From Acinetobacter courvalinii (GTDB lineage Bacteria > Pseudomonadota > Gammaproteobacteria > Pseudomonadales > Moraxellaceae): DNA of 64,000 nucleotides. The notes beneath the pieces are model-generated. The model was given only the letters and a program-made list of their open reading frames with translations, did no database searches and was not told the origin of the DNA. Every line of letters begins with the position of its first letter. Position 1 is the first letter of the stretch. The translations under genes and the position numbers were made by a program. Shown piece after piece: positions 16,864 to 25,687 of the stretch. Location of the stretch: contig NZ_BMDA01000001.1 in assembly GCF_014635545.1 (NCBI RefSeq), forward strand, positions 1,256,739 to 1,320,738, read 5' to 3'.

Positions 16864-17484
16864 TTATTTCTTTAAAAAACCACTGACCAGATTCAGCACT
16901 TGCTGAATATCCTGATTGGCTTCTTGAGGATTGGTATTGCTGCCCTGAGGCGTCAATGAATCAATCACTTGTGGTAGAACCGAAGCGATCGCACCGTAAA
17001 TCGCCTGTTTAGGCGCTTGGGTTTGCTGAGCAACCTGCTCAACATCCTGATCATCAAATAAGCTTTGAATATTCTGCGCAGGAACATCTTCGGCATTTTG
17101 CTGTTGTGGATCGACCCAGCTTTGTACCTGATTGCTTAAACCGGCATTTTTCAGCTTATCCAAGGCACCTTGTAAGCCACCTTGTTTTTGAATCCAGGCT
17201 AAAACCAGAGGTAACACGGCAATCAATAAAGTTTGCGCTGTACTACCGCCACCAGTTGCATTGCTTTGGGTTGAACCTGAGGCACCGCCCAATTGACCCA
17301 GCACCGAACCTAAGATACCACCTAGGCCCCCTTGCTGATTTTGCGTATTCTGCTGTTGTCCACCCAGTTGACCCAGTACCGAACCTAAAATCCCACCTAA
17401 ACCACCAGCCTGACCTGACTGTTGTTGACCACCGCCTAAAGCTTGCTTCGCTAAAATTTCAACAATATTGGTTAAATCTGTCAT
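16864..17484 (-). CDS. DUF937 (YidB-like) protein with Gly-rich repeats
   Basis: A 206-residue soluble protein of the DUF937/YidB type. After a short N-terminal helix come two copies of GGLGGILGSVLGQLGG at residues 27–42 and 52–67, separated by a Gln/Asn-rich linker. A hydrophobic segment (TLLIAVLPLVLAWIQKQGG) and the C-terminal DUF937 helices follow. The AAAGGAAC and AGG sites precede the ATG. The molecular function of the family is not known. Confidence 0.8.
   Translation of the reverse strand: MTDLTNIVEILAKQALGGGQQQSGQAGGLGGILGSVLGQLGGQQQNTQNQQGGLGGILGSVLGQLGGASGSTQSNATGGGSTAQTLLIAVLPLVLAWIQKQGGLQGALDKLKNAGLSNQVQSWVDPQQQNAEDVPAQNIQSLFDDQDVEQVAQQTQAPKQAIYGAIASVLPQVIDSLTPQGSNTNPQEANQDIQQVLNLVSGFLKK
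17284..17406 (-). repeat. Two-copy internal direct repeat in the DUF937 gene
   Basis: The segment encoding GGLGGILGSVLGQLGG occurs twice (17359–17406 and 17284–17331), with a 75-base period including the Gln/Asn linker. This looks like an in-frame duplication. The copies have diverged at synonymous positions, so the duplication is not recent. Confidence 0.8.
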
Positions 17485-17621
17485 AACCTAAACGTTCCTT
17501 TTGGAATTATTTATCCCAAAAGCATACGCTGCTTTGAAAATACAGCACAAAGATAAATTGTTAAATTTTGCAAGGCTTTGCCCTGAAATAATGATCTGAT
17601 AAAAAGCGCAGCATGAAGCAC

Positions 17622-18083
17622 TTACCAGCGGAATTTATCCCAGTTTTCCGGATTGGCCCAGAATTTGGAATTGAACCAGTCCGGCACATGCTTATAAGTC
17701 AAAATATTAAACTGCCACAGTGCAAAGTCACTGTTATGCGTCGTCTTATCAATCAACTGGGTAAACCCGAGCGAACGTAATAGCTTTTCATCTTCACGCT
17801 TGCTCACCACCACGATTCGCTTTGCCATCAGGTCACGTAACTTCACCAACAGCTGTGCTTTTTGCGTTTCAGTCAGATTTTGCATTTCTTCTGTATCAAA
17901 TAATACAAAACCTAAATCATAACGTTGCGTAAATGGCAGACTTAAAAAGTCAGTTACGTTAAAATAATGCCATTGAATTGAAGCATTTTGGTCAATCTGC
18001 TGACCGATACAAAGTGCAGTATGAATGGGCTGTTCTTGAGATAAATCGTCTAGCATAGAAGTGATGACATTTTGTTCAGCCAT
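17622..18083 (-). CDS. Conserved-looking protein, DUF6231-like, function unknown
   Basis: A 153-residue soluble protein. The central part (HYFNVTDFLSLPFTQRYDLG, then FVLFDTEEM) resembles the later strands of a Rossmann/methyltransferase-like fold but has no SAM-binding Gly motif. The C-terminus is rich in Trp and Phe (DWFNSKFWANPENWDKFRW). I assign it tentatively to DUF6231 from memory. It is divergent, by under 40 bases, from the DUF2797 gene. Confidence 0.55.
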   Translation of the reverse strand: MAEQNVITSMLDDLSQEQPIHTALCIGQQIDQNASIQWHYFNVTDFLSLPFTQRYDLGFVLFDTEEMQNLTETQKAQLLVKLRDLMAKRIVVVSKREDEKLLRSLGFTQLIDKTTHNSDFALWQFNILTYKHVPDWFNSKFWANPENWDKFRW

Positions 18084-18121
18084 AACTGCAACCCTTGATT
18101 GAGAAAGATGAGAGTTTATTC

Positions 18122-18991
18122 ATGGAACTACAAGGCATTTGTCATAAAATGCATGCAGCGCTCAAAACGCATAGTGTAACTGATCAATCAACAAGCAAGG
18201 CAAATGTTGAATATAAATTTATATTGGATCGTACAGAAACTGACCTGCCATTTGTGTTAGGACAGGAAATCGAGATCGAATGGACCGGTAATATCTTTTG
18301 TACCTCGTGCGGCTCAAAAACACCGAAGTCTTATTCACAAGGACATTGTTTTAAATGTTTTAAAACCAAGGCCGAATGCGACCTGTGCATTATGAAGCCA
18401 GAAACCTGCCATTATCACTTGGGCACCTGCCGTGAAGATGAGTTTGCCCATAGTGTTTGCTTCCAGCCGCATATTGTCTATTTAGCTAATTCCAGCGCCT
18501 TGAAAATCGGCATCACTCGTATCGTCAACATGCCGACCCGCTGGCTGGATCAAGGTGCAACTCAGGCGCTACCGATTTTAAAAGTCGGATCGCGCCGTCT
18601 GTCAGGGCATCTGGAAACCTTGTTTGGTACCCAGATTGCAGATAAAACCGACTGGCGTAAACTTCTTAAAGGAGAAGCTGAACCCTTAAACCTGATAGAA
18701 AAACGTGACCAGATTCTGGAAGAATTTGCACCAAAGATTCAAAGTATTCGTGAGGAGTTTAACCAGAATCTTGAGTTCAATGAAAATCTGGAATTTTTGG
18801 AAAACGAAAAACAGCAGGAATTCATTTATCCAGTCGAAGCTTATCCTGAAAAGATTAAATCGCTGAATCTGGATAAAACGCCTAAAATTCGTGGTGTGTT
18901 GCAAGGCATTAAAGGCCAGTATTTATTAATGGATATTGGGGTGATCAATATCCGTAAGTACACAGGCTATGAGCTGATTCTTCGCGCATAA
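18122..18991 (+). CDS. DUF2797 protein with zinc-ribbon cysteines
   Basis: A 289-residue protein of the DUF2797 type. Zinc-binding cysteines lie at CTSCGSK and in CFKCFKTKAECDLCI, followed by further Cys/His in ETCHYHLGTC. Next comes a GIY-YIG-like core, IVYLANSSALKIGIT, and then PTRWLDQGA. GIY-YIG-type domains cut nucleic acid, but whether this family keeps activity is unknown to me. The ATG at 18122 has a GAGAG site; a TTG at 18095 in frame would add nine residues. Confidence 0.75.
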   Translation: MELQGICHKMHAALKTHSVTDQSTSKANVEYKFILDRTETDLPFVLGQEIEIEWTGNIFCTSCGSKTPKSYSQGHCFKCFKTKAECDLCIMKPETCHYHLGTCREDEFAHSVCFQPHIVYLANSSALKIGITRIVNMPTRWLDQGATQALPILKVGSRRLSGHLETLFGTQIADKTDWRKLLKGEAEPLNLIEKRDQILEEFAPKIQSIREEFNQNLEFNENLEFLENEKQQEFIYPVEAYPEKIKSLNLDKTPKIRGVLQGIKGQYLLMDIGVINIRKYTGYELILRA

Positions 18992-19001
18992 TCCACACCA
19001 T

Positions 19002-19031
19002 AAAAAAGGTGGCTTAATTGCCACCTTTTTT
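19002..19031. terminator. Bidirectional terminator
   Basis: Stem AAAAAAGGTGGC with its complement GCCACCTTTTTT around a six-base loop, between the convergent DUF2797 and lpxB genes. Confidence 0.9.
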
Positions 19032-19033
19032 GT

Positions 19034-20212
19034 TTATCCAGTTGTTAAACAGTTCAAAATTGCCTGTACCGGATCCTCGGTATTCCCCGAGATCAACTGC
19101 TTATGCATGCTTAAATGTTGCATCATCTGAATATGCGCCGTTTCATGATCCATGAGACGTTCAATTTCAGTGGCTAAATGCTGAGGTGTTGCATCGGCCT
19201 GAATCAGCTCCTCAATCACTTTTTTGCCGGCAATAATATTGGGCAAAGAATAATAGGGAATCTTGACCAGCAATTTGGCAATGATATAGGTCAACCAGTT
19301 CAACTTATAAAAAGTCACCATTGGACGATGCAATAGCATTGCTTCAAGTGTTGCCGTACCAGAAGCCAATGCCACGATATCACTGGCATTCATGACCATA
19401 CGGCCAATCTTGGATTCTGCGTCGCTATTTTCCAGCACATGAATTTTAGCTTTCAGGCTCGCATCTAGATTTTGAATGCCCTGTTCAATCTGATGCTTGC
19501 GCGCATCATTAATTGCAGGAATTAAAAACTCGAGCTCAGGATGCTTGCGATGCAGGATTTCTGCAGCACCCGTCAATAGCGGCAGTAATCGTTCAATCTC
19601 ACCACGGCGGCTACCCGGTAATAACGCAATGTGGGTGCTATGCGCCGATAATCCCAGTTGATGTTTGGCTTCCGTAATTGGATTTTTTAACGGTAATTGT
19701 TTCGCCAAAGGATGACCGACGAATGCAGCGGCAACCTCATAATTTTCATAAAAGGTTTTCTCAAATGGAAATAAACAAAGGACCAGATCAATACTGCGTT
19801 TAATGCCATGTACACGGCCTTGCCGCCATGCCCATACCGATGGACTGACATATTGCACGGTTTTTATCGGTAAATTCTTTTCTTTAATGGTTTTGGACAA
19901 ACGCAAATTAAAATCTGGCGCATCAATACCAATAAATATATCAACCGGATGCTCGGTCCAGCGTTCGACCAGACCATCACGCACAGCAAATAATTTTTTC
20001 AGGTCTTTGAGAACTTCCACAATTCCCATGACCGACAGGATTTCCATGGGATAATAGCTATGGAAACCTTCCGCAATCATTTGTGGACCGCCAATCCCTT
20101 CAAATTCAACATCGATGCCTTGTTCGCGAAAACTGCGCATGAGTTTCACGCCTAGAGTATCTCCAGAAACTTCCCCCACCACGATACCAATTTTTAGTTT
20201 TTGCTTTAACAA
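19034..20212 (-). CDS. lpxB: Lipid-A-disaccharide synthase LpxB
   Basis: A glycosyltransferase (GT19) joining UDP-2,3-diacylglucosamine and lipid X in lipid A synthesis, on the inner face of the inner membrane. GIVVGEVSGDTLG at the start, SPSVWAWRQGR in the middle and LPGSRRGEIERLLP are LpxB signatures. The frame extends to an ATG at 20407, but those 65 extra residues have no LpxB homology. A TTG at 20212 gives 392 residues, the normal family length, so I place the start there with moderate confidence. Usual lpx/fab neighbours are absent here. Confidence 0.92.
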   Translation of the reverse strand: MLKQKLKIGIVVGEVSGDTLGVKLMRSFREQGIDVEFEGIGGPQMIAEGFHSYYPMEILSVMGIVEVLKDLKKLFAVRDGLVERWTEHPVDIFIGIDAPDFNLRLSKTIKEKNLPIKTVQYVSPSVWAWRQGRVHGIKRSIDLVLCLFPFEKTFYENYEVAAAFVGHPLAKQLPLKNPITEAKHQLGLSAHSTHIALLPGSRRGEIERLLPLLTGAAEILHRKHPELEFLIPAINDARKHQIEQGIQNLDASLKAKIHVLENSDAESKIGRMVMNASDIVALASGTATLEAMLLHRPMVTFYKLNWLTYIIAKLLVKIPYYSLPNIIAGKKVIEELIQADATPQHLATEIERLMDHETAHIQMMQHLSMHKQLISGNTEDPVQAILNCLTTG

Positions 20213-20460
20213 GACCCACGCCCCACAGAAATGTTTAAAAGATTCTAACAGAATGATTTTACATCGAATCACCCCAAACCATGCAAATTGTTCATGATTG
20301 GTGAAAATCAATTCTGATCTAAGATGGCATTTATTATTAAAAACACAATCTAGATTTACGATGAATGAAGAATTGATTGAGATGGAACGAAGACTTAATA
20401 TAAACAAGAATCATTTCCATATGTGATTTATTTCTCTCTCCTTTTGCTTCAAGACCCGTT

Positions 20461-20754
20461 ATGGCTAAATCTGCATCTGTTTCGCTTGTCTACCGACTGA
20501 GCATTTTTTATCGCTTTGTACTGAGCTTTGTAGTGGGTTATCTGTGCATGATGTATTTAAGCCTCGGACTCGGTTCATTATTTAGCCACATATTAGACAA
20601 GGCAGAAGCAATCTATCTTGCCGCATTTATTTCGATTCTGTTTTATCTGGGCTTTATCATTCTGAGTTTTTGCGCACATTCACTGTGGAAACTCAGCTTG
20701 ACCACTCTGGTGTTGACCGGCGCAATGTTTGGCTTATCTGTGGGTTTAAATTAA
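20461..20754 (+). CDS. DUF3649 small membrane protein (first of a triplet)
   Basis: A 97-residue protein with three hydrophobic segments. The motif AEAIYLAAFISILFYLGFII is shared with the small membrane protein at 42184–42477 (AENVYFAVFISFIFFIFYVI), and both precede PepSY and DUF3325 genes. DUF3649 proteins are usually found beside TonB receptors for iron siderophores, and are thought to sit in the inner membrane. Two bases separate its stop from the PepSY start. No Fur box is convincing upstream. Confidence 0.75.
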   Translation: MAKSASVSLVYRLSIFYRFVLSFVVGYLCMMYLSLGLGSLFSHILDKAEAIYLAAFISILFYLGFIILSFCAHSLWKLSLTTLVLTGAMFGLSVGLN

Positions 20755-20756
20755 AA

Positions 20757-22316
20757 ATGCAAAATAAAGGTGTTCGCCAATCAATGGCATGGTTACATGC
20801 GTGGACGGGTCTGATTTTTGGCTGGCTTTTGTTTGCTATTTTTTTAATGGGCACCAGTTCGTACTATCGTCACCAGATTAATTTATGGATGCAACCGCAA
20901 CTGGCGCAGGTTCAAGTCAATCAGGATACTGCCATCACTACAGCGGCCAATTATCTGCAAACGCATGCGGGAGATGCCAAATCATGGTATCTCAAGGTGG
21001 CCAATCATGAAGAACCGGTCAATAAAATGTATTGGCAACAAGCCAGTGGGGCTTATGAAAGCCGTAGTCTGGATGCCAATACAGGGCAAGAGTTAAAATT
21101 GTCGGCTACCCAAGGCGGCGATTTCTTTTATAACTTCCATTTTCAACTGTATGGCGTTCCTATCATGGTTGGACGGCTGATTGCCTGTCTTGCTGCCTTT
21201 ATTATGCTGATCGCTTTGGTCTCTGGCATCATTACCCATAAAAAGATCTTTACCGATTTCTTTACCCTCAGAACCTTTAAATCGCAGCGTTCCTGGCTGG
21301 ACTTTCATAATGTGTGTTCGGTACTGGCACTACCCTTTTTCCTGACCATTACCTTTACCGGATTGGCGATTTTCTTTTATCTGTATTTGCCGTGGGGCAT
21401 GCAGAAACTTTATCCAGACAATCCTTTTCAATACTTTACCGAGATTCGAACCACGGAAAAAAGCACGTTTCATCAAGCTGAACCGCAAAAGGCGGAGATG
21501 TTGCCGATTGGCACTGTATTAGAACAAGTTAAACAACAATGGGGAGATCAAGCCTTAGCATCCATTGAGGTCAAAAATCCTAATACAGACCAAGCCATCA
21601 TTACCTTTAAACAATTGGAAGATCGTTCGATTACCTTGAATCAGGCACAAATTACCTTTGATGGACAGGGTAAGATATTGGCCAATACCCGAAATGAAAG
21701 TGCAGTTGCCATCTTAAATGCAGGTGTTTATGGCCTGCATATGGCGACGTTTGCACAACCGTTATTACGCTTTGCTTTCTTCTGTTCAGGCATTTTAGGT
21801 TGCTTGATGATTGCGTCTGGCCTCTTGTTATGGAGCTTAAAACGTCAGATTCAAAATAAATCGGATCAATTCCATTTTGGCTACTATCTGGTGGACCGCT
21901 TAAATATTGCAGCTTTTGTCGGTCTTCCGACCGCAATGCTGGGCTATCTATTTGCCAATCGCTTTGTACAGGTGAGCGACACTACGCCCAATTATGAAAT
22001 TTATACGTTTTTTAGCGTGTGGGGATTAAGCTTTATCATCGCATTATTCACCCAAAAGCAATATTTATGGAAATCACAGATTTTCATGTTTGGATTAGTA
22101 GCCTTGCTTCTACCGATCTATAACCTGATTTATCTAATCAATCACCAGCTCATTACGGATTGGCCAAGTTACTGGCTATTTCTACGGATTGATTTGTTCC
22201 TACTGGTCTGCGCCCTATTTGCGGTGTTTATTTTTAGAAATATTCAGCCGATTCAAGCCAAATCTACCCAGAAAATCAAGACCAAGTTAGCAAAGCAGCA
22301 AGAGGTCAACGCATGA
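20757..22316 (+). CDS. PepSY-associated membrane protein (siderophore-reductase type)
   Basis: A 519-residue inner-membrane protein of the PepSY_TM family. The first helix is LHAWTGLIFGWLLFAIFLMG; a PepSY-like periplasmic segment, more helices near residues 130–160 and 200–220, and a four-helix C-terminal block follow. It parallels the 507-residue protein at 40659–42182 throughout. Conserved histidines in the helices (LHAWTG, LDFHNVCS, GLHMATF) fit haem or metal coordination. Related proteins are thought to reduce ferric siderophores in the periplasm. Its stop overlaps the next start as ATGA. Confidence 0.75.
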   Translation: MQNKGVRQSMAWLHAWTGLIFGWLLFAIFLMGTSSYYRHQINLWMQPQLAQVQVNQDTAITTAANYLQTHAGDAKSWYLKVANHEEPVNKMYWQQASGAYESRSLDANTGQELKLSATQGGDFFYNFHFQLYGVPIMVGRLIACLAAFIMLIALVSGIITHKKIFTDFFTLRTFKSQRSWLDFHNVCSVLALPFFLTITFTGLAIFFYLYLPWGMQKLYPDNPFQYFTEIRTTEKSTFHQAEPQKAEMLPIGTVLEQVKQQWGDQALASIEVKNPNTDQAIITFKQLEDRSITLNQAQITFDGQGKILANTRNESAVAILNAGVYGLHMATFAQPLLRFAFFCSGILGCLMIASGLLLWSLKRQIQNKSDQFHFGYYLVDRLNIAAFVGLPTAMLGYLFANRFVQVSDTTPNYEIYTFFSVWGLSFIIALFTQKQYLWKSQIFMFGLVALLLPIYNLIYLINHQLITDWPSYWLFLRIDLFLLVCALFAVFIFRNIQPIQAKSTQKIKTKLAKQQEVNA

Positions 22317-22591
22317 TTCTGTTGAGCCTTGTATTGATCCTGATCGGGATGATGTTGCTGTATAAATGTAGCGCCAAGCAAATCAGCAAAACCAAACAAC
22401 AAGCTTTCATACGCTTTAAAACACAGTTGAAAACTTTAGCTTATGCCTGCTTCTTGACCGCAGGTAGTTTGCTCTGCTTTAGCTATGGCAGTTCAATTGG
22501 CTTTATCAGTTGGTGGATCTTCGCGACCCCCGTCACTTTTTTATTGGTGTTGTGGGTTAATGAGCTTAAACCGGCTAAAAAATTTAAATAA
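22313..22591 (+). CDS. DUF3325 small membrane protein (third of a triplet)
   Basis: A 92-residue protein with three hydrophobic stretches. SYGSSIGFISWWIF corresponds to SEGSSVGPLSWIFV in the protein at 40330–40662, marking both as DUF3325. It starts inside the PepSY stop codon (ATGA overlap), so translation is coupled. It probably forms a membrane complex with the PepSY and DUF3649 proteins. Confidence 0.75.
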   Translation: MILLSLVLILIGMMLLYKCSAKQISKTKQQAFIRFKTQLKTLAYACFLTAGSLLCFSYGSSIGFISWWIFATPVTFLLVLWVNELKPAKKFK

Positions 22592-22604
22592 TCTTGATAC
22601 AACA

Positions 22605-22632
22605 GCTATCCTTAACTTTTGCTAAGGATAGC
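22605..22632. terminator. Perfect 10-base-pair hairpin between convergent genes
   Basis: GCTATCCTTA/TAAGGATAGC with an eight-base loop that holds the T-run. The T tract does not follow the stem, so termination is plausible but weak. Confidence 0.5.
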
Positions 22633-22646
22633 GTTATGGCTAAAAA

Positions 22647-22841
22647 TTAATGCCCGTGATGGCTATGCTCTTCCTGAGCAGCCGTTTTATCTTTGTCATC
22701 ACAACATTTCATCTTTTCACATCAATCTTTTTCATGGGTGGCCTGTTTTTCTTTACAGCAATCAGTTGCAGCAAAAGCAAGTACAGTCGTGGCCAATAAT
22801 AGTGTTGAAAGCAATACGGTTTTAATATTAAACATGGTCAT
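22647..22841 (-). pseudogene. Cys/His-rich exported metal-binding peptide, interrupted by TGA
   Basis: A signal-peptide-bearing frame (ATG at 22841, or two codons in at 22835) encodes LLLATTVLAFAATDCCKEKQ. It reaches an in-frame TGA at 22722–22724 (codon 40), then continues CEKMKCCDDKDKTAAQEEHS and a His-rich end. Both halves share composition and frame, so the product was probably one 63-residue periplasmic metal-binding peptide. The TGA sits where a Cys pair would be expected (TGA-C, beside DCC and KCC), so a TGC/TGT-to-TGA change is the simplest reading. Downstream DNA does not show an obvious hairpin that would support selenocysteine. Confidence 0.6.
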
Positions 22842-22871
22842 GTCCTTGAAATAAAAATAAGAAATTTGAAT

Positions 22872-23246
22872 TTATACAAACAGGACATGATTTGGAGGAC
22901 GATAAGGTAACTGATAAATGCCTAAAGTCAGTTGATCTACATAGGCTGAATTTGCTGTTTTAATGGATTGTATGCTTCGTTCAATGGAATGATGGCTGTA
23001 TTCAAATGTTGCAGCAACACAGCACAGACTCTTTTGACAGTGTGATGTATCCATTTTGCCACTGTCCATCCGGTCATGCTCCGTCATCCTAGACATTCCA
23101 CAATCTGACATTGCATCGTGATTTGCAATGACGTGCTCTACGACAGGTTGATTCACCTCATTCATAGACACAGCCATCGCATAGCTATTGGTGATTAAAC
23201 CCATAGCAATCAGCAATGAAATAAGACTTCGAATGAAAATAGACAT
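22872..23246 (-). CDS. Exported Met/His/Cys-rich protein, possibly copper-related
   Basis: A 124-residue protein with a Sec signal (SLISLLIAMGLITNSYAMA). The mature region is rich in Met, His and Cys (HDAMSDCGMSRMTEHDRMDS, then DTSHCQKSLCC), a pattern common in periplasmic copper-binding proteins. No named family is recognised. The frame extends upstream to 23327, but the shorter start gives a proper signal peptide. Together with the neighbouring Cys/His-rich peptide it suggests local metal handling. Confidence 0.6.
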   Translation of the reverse strand: MSIFIRSLISLLIAMGLITNSYAMAVSMNEVNQPVVEHVIANHDAMSDCGMSRMTEHDRMDSGKMDTSHCQKSLCCVAATFEYSHHSIERSIQSIKTANSAYVDQLTLGIYQLPYRPPNHVLFV

Positions 23247-23460
23247 AAGCGAAATGATCAAACATACAATCCGTGTATAAATCTCAAAATAAACCACTCG
23301 CAGTTCAGAACGCAAGCTGATCAGCATAAAGATGGCCTAAAAACTAGAAAATTAGCTTTCTTTAGCTTTTTTTTGCATAAGCAAATCATTATTCATCACA
23401 ACGAGTTATCTCAAAAAAGCATAAGATATGCTGATTTTTGCATATTTAGGCATATTGTCG

Positions 23461-24348
23461 ATGTTTGGTCCTATAGAATTTATTATGGCTGGGGTATTGG
23501 TTGGCTTCTGTGTCGGTATCACAGGTGTCGGCGGTGGTTCACTCATGACCCCTATCCTGATCAGTCTGTTTAAGATCGAACCTCATATTGCCATTGGTAC
23601 CGATCTACTTTATGCCTCAATCTCTAAATTCTGCGGTTCAGTTGTTCATGCCAAAAAACTGAATATTGTCTGGCCTATTGTCCTCTGGCTTGCCTTAGGC
23701 AGTATTCCTGCATCATTTGCGACGTCTTGGGTACTCGAACATTACTTAAGCCAATCAACGCATTATAAAGCTGTGCTGACCATGGTCTTGGGCTTTATGT
23801 TGACGTTGACGGGTATTTCAATTGTTTTCCGTGCAAAAATTGAAAAGCTGTTTGACCGTTTCCGTAACCGTGAGCAAGCGAATATGGAAAGCGAGCAACA
23901 TGCTTTGCAACACAAACGTCATTACATTGTCATTATGGGAATCGTATTAGGTATCTTTGTTACCCTGTCATCCGTGGGTGCCGGTGCCTTTGGTATCATG
24001 GCATTGGTCCTGATGTTCCCGAATTTACCCATGATCCGTATCATTGGTTCTGACGTGGTTCATGCGGTATTACTGACAGCAGTTGCAGGCCTTAGCCACA
24101 TGTCTTCAGGTAATGTCGACTTTAGCCTGTTGATGTGGTTATTGGTCGGTTCGATCCCGGCCATTATTGTCGGGACTTTAATCAGCTCACGGATGCCAGA
24201 AAGACTGATTCGTAAAATTTTAGGGATTACCTTATTTGCTTTGGGCGTGAACTTTATTGTGAACCCGGTAAAAACCAAACCGAAGCCAGTTGAGACGCAT
24301 CAGGCTGTCGTTGTACAGCAGACAAGTCATTCAACAACAATTGTTTAA
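23461..24348 (+). CDS. TSUP-family transporter (TauE/SafE-like exporter)
   Basis: A 295-residue membrane protein with about eight helices of the sulfite exporter TauE/SafE family. The start FIMAGVLVGFCVGITGVGGG and its echo VLGIFVTLSSVGAGAFG show the two repeated TSUP halves. A hydrophilic loop (KLFDRFRNREQANMESE) separates them. Family members move sulfite, sulfoacetate or other small organosulfur or organic anions; the substrate here is not known. An ATG at 23428 would add 11 hydrophobic residues. It is not in an obvious operon. Confidence 0.8.
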   Translation: MFGPIEFIMAGVLVGFCVGITGVGGGSLMTPILISLFKIEPHIAIGTDLLYASISKFCGSVVHAKKLNIVWPIVLWLALGSIPASFATSWVLEHYLSQSTHYKAVLTMVLGFMLTLTGISIVFRAKIEKLFDRFRNREQANMESEQHALQHKRHYIVIMGIVLGIFVTLSSVGAGAFGIMALVLMFPNLPMIRIIGSDVVHAVLLTAVAGLSHMSSGNVDFSLLMWLLVGSIPAIIVGTLISSRMPERLIRKILGITLFALGVNFIVNPVKTKPKPVETHQAVVVQQTSHSTTIV

Positions 24349-24466
24349 GCGAACAAATGCCGCTGCTTTCTGCATAAATTATCGTTATTGCTAGTTAACC
24401 GGTCGGCATTTCATGCTATATTCGCAGACAAAATAACCTCTTTTTTCGATTGAATTTGTGACAGCA

Positions 24467-25558
24467 ATGAATACTCTACAGTCAAATCCAGTTTCTCAGC
24501 CCGATATCGATGATGTAAACATTAAAAGCATTCAAACGCTGATTACACCAGCAGAATTGAAAGCTGATCTTCCATTATCTGAGGCTGCGTCTCAAACTGT
24601 GTTACAAGGACGTGCAACTGTACGCAACATTTTAGATGGCAATGACAAACGTTTGTTTGTCGTGATTGGCCCATGCTCAATCCACGATCCTAAAGCTGCA
24701 CATGAATATGCTGATCGCCTGAAAGTCCTGAGCGAAAAAGTAAAAGATACCTTATATCTGGTGATGCGTGTTTATTTTGAAAAACCGCGTACCACAGTAG
24801 GTTGGAAAGGTTTAATCAATGACCCTGACATGAACGACTCTTTCAATATTGAAAAAGGCTTGCATATTGGTCGCGGCTTATTGATTGATTTGAATGAAAA
24901 AGGATTACCTTGCGCGACGGAAGCACTTGATCCGAACTCACCACAATATTATCAAGACTTGATTTCATGGTCTGCGATTGGCGCACGTACCACTGAAAGC
25001 CAGACTCACCGTGAAATGTCTTCTGGCCTTTCCTCTCCTGTCGGCTTCAAAAATGGTACTGATGGCGGCTTAACCGTTGCAACCAATGCGATGCAGTCAG
25101 TTAAACATGGTCACAGCTTCTTGGGCCTGAATGAAAATGGTCAGGTTGCGATTATCAATACCAAAGGCAACCCTTATGCACACGTGGTATTACGTGGTGG
25201 TAATGGCAAGCCGAACTATGATGCAACATCTGTTGCAGAAGCTGAAGCAGCTTTGGCAAAAGCCAAAGTCAGCAACAAGATCATGATTGATACCAGTCAT
25301 GCCAACTCAAACAAAGACCCTTACTTACAGCCTTTGGTGTTGAAAAACATTACAGAGCAAATTCTGGATGGTAACAAATCCATTGTTGGTATTATGGTTG
25401 AAAGTCACTTAAAAGGTGGTCGTCAGGATATTCCTGAAAACCTATCTGACCTTGAATACGGTAAATCAGTGACTGATGGCTGTATTGACTGGGAAACTAC
25501 AGAAAAAGCCCTACTCGAAATGCATGAAGCATTAAAAGATGTTTTACCTAATCGTTAA
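24467..25558 (+). CDS. aroG: 3-deoxy-7-phosphoheptulonate (DAHP) synthase
   Basis: A 363-residue class I DAHP synthase, condensing PEP and erythrose-4-phosphate at the first step of aromatic amino acid synthesis. FVVIGPCSIHD, RVYFEKPRTTVGWKG, ARTTESQTHREMSSGL and IMVESHLKGGRQD are all family signatures covering metal and PEP binding. The isozyme class (Phe-, Tyr- or Trp-sensitive) cannot be told for certain. A GTG three codons before the ATG is an alternative start. A terminator follows at 25574. Confidence 0.93.
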   Translation: MNTLQSNPVSQPDIDDVNIKSIQTLITPAELKADLPLSEAASQTVLQGRATVRNILDGNDKRLFVVIGPCSIHDPKAAHEYADRLKVLSEKVKDTLYLVMRVYFEKPRTTVGWKGLINDPDMNDSFNIEKGLHIGRGLLIDLNEKGLPCATEALDPNSPQYYQDLISWSAIGARTTESQTHREMSSGLSSPVGFKNGTDGGLTVATNAMQSVKHGHSFLGLNENGQVAIINTKGNPYAHVVLRGGNGKPNYDATSVAEAEAALAKAKVSNKIMIDTSHANSNKDPYLQPLVLKNITEQILDGNKSIVGIMVESHLKGGRQDIPENLSDLEYGKSVTDGCIDWETTEKALLEMHEALKDVLPNR

Positions 25559-25573
25559 TCTTTAAATAGATGT

Positions 25574-25602
25574 AAAACAGGCTCTTATGAGCCTGTTTTT
25601 TT
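25574..25602 (+). terminator. Rho-independent terminator of the DAHP synthase gene
   Basis: Stem AAAACAGGCTC/GAGCCTGTTTT with a TTAT loop and a T tract. Confidence 0.9.
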
Positions 25603-25687
25603 GTTTTGAACTACACGGATATGTTTTGAACTAAGCTCTTATTTTCATTATACTGCAGCCACATTTCTCCTACGACGTATCGCTGAT

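Noticed and set aside
20213-20407. N-terminal extension of LpxB by 65 residues
   Set aside because: The extension has no LpxB signature and would make the protein too long; the TTG at 20212 gives the usual length.
20401-20430. Possible Fur box before the DUF3649 gene (around AAGAATCATTTCCAT)
   Set aside because: It matches only part of one half of the consensus, much less than the four boxes in the bfn region.
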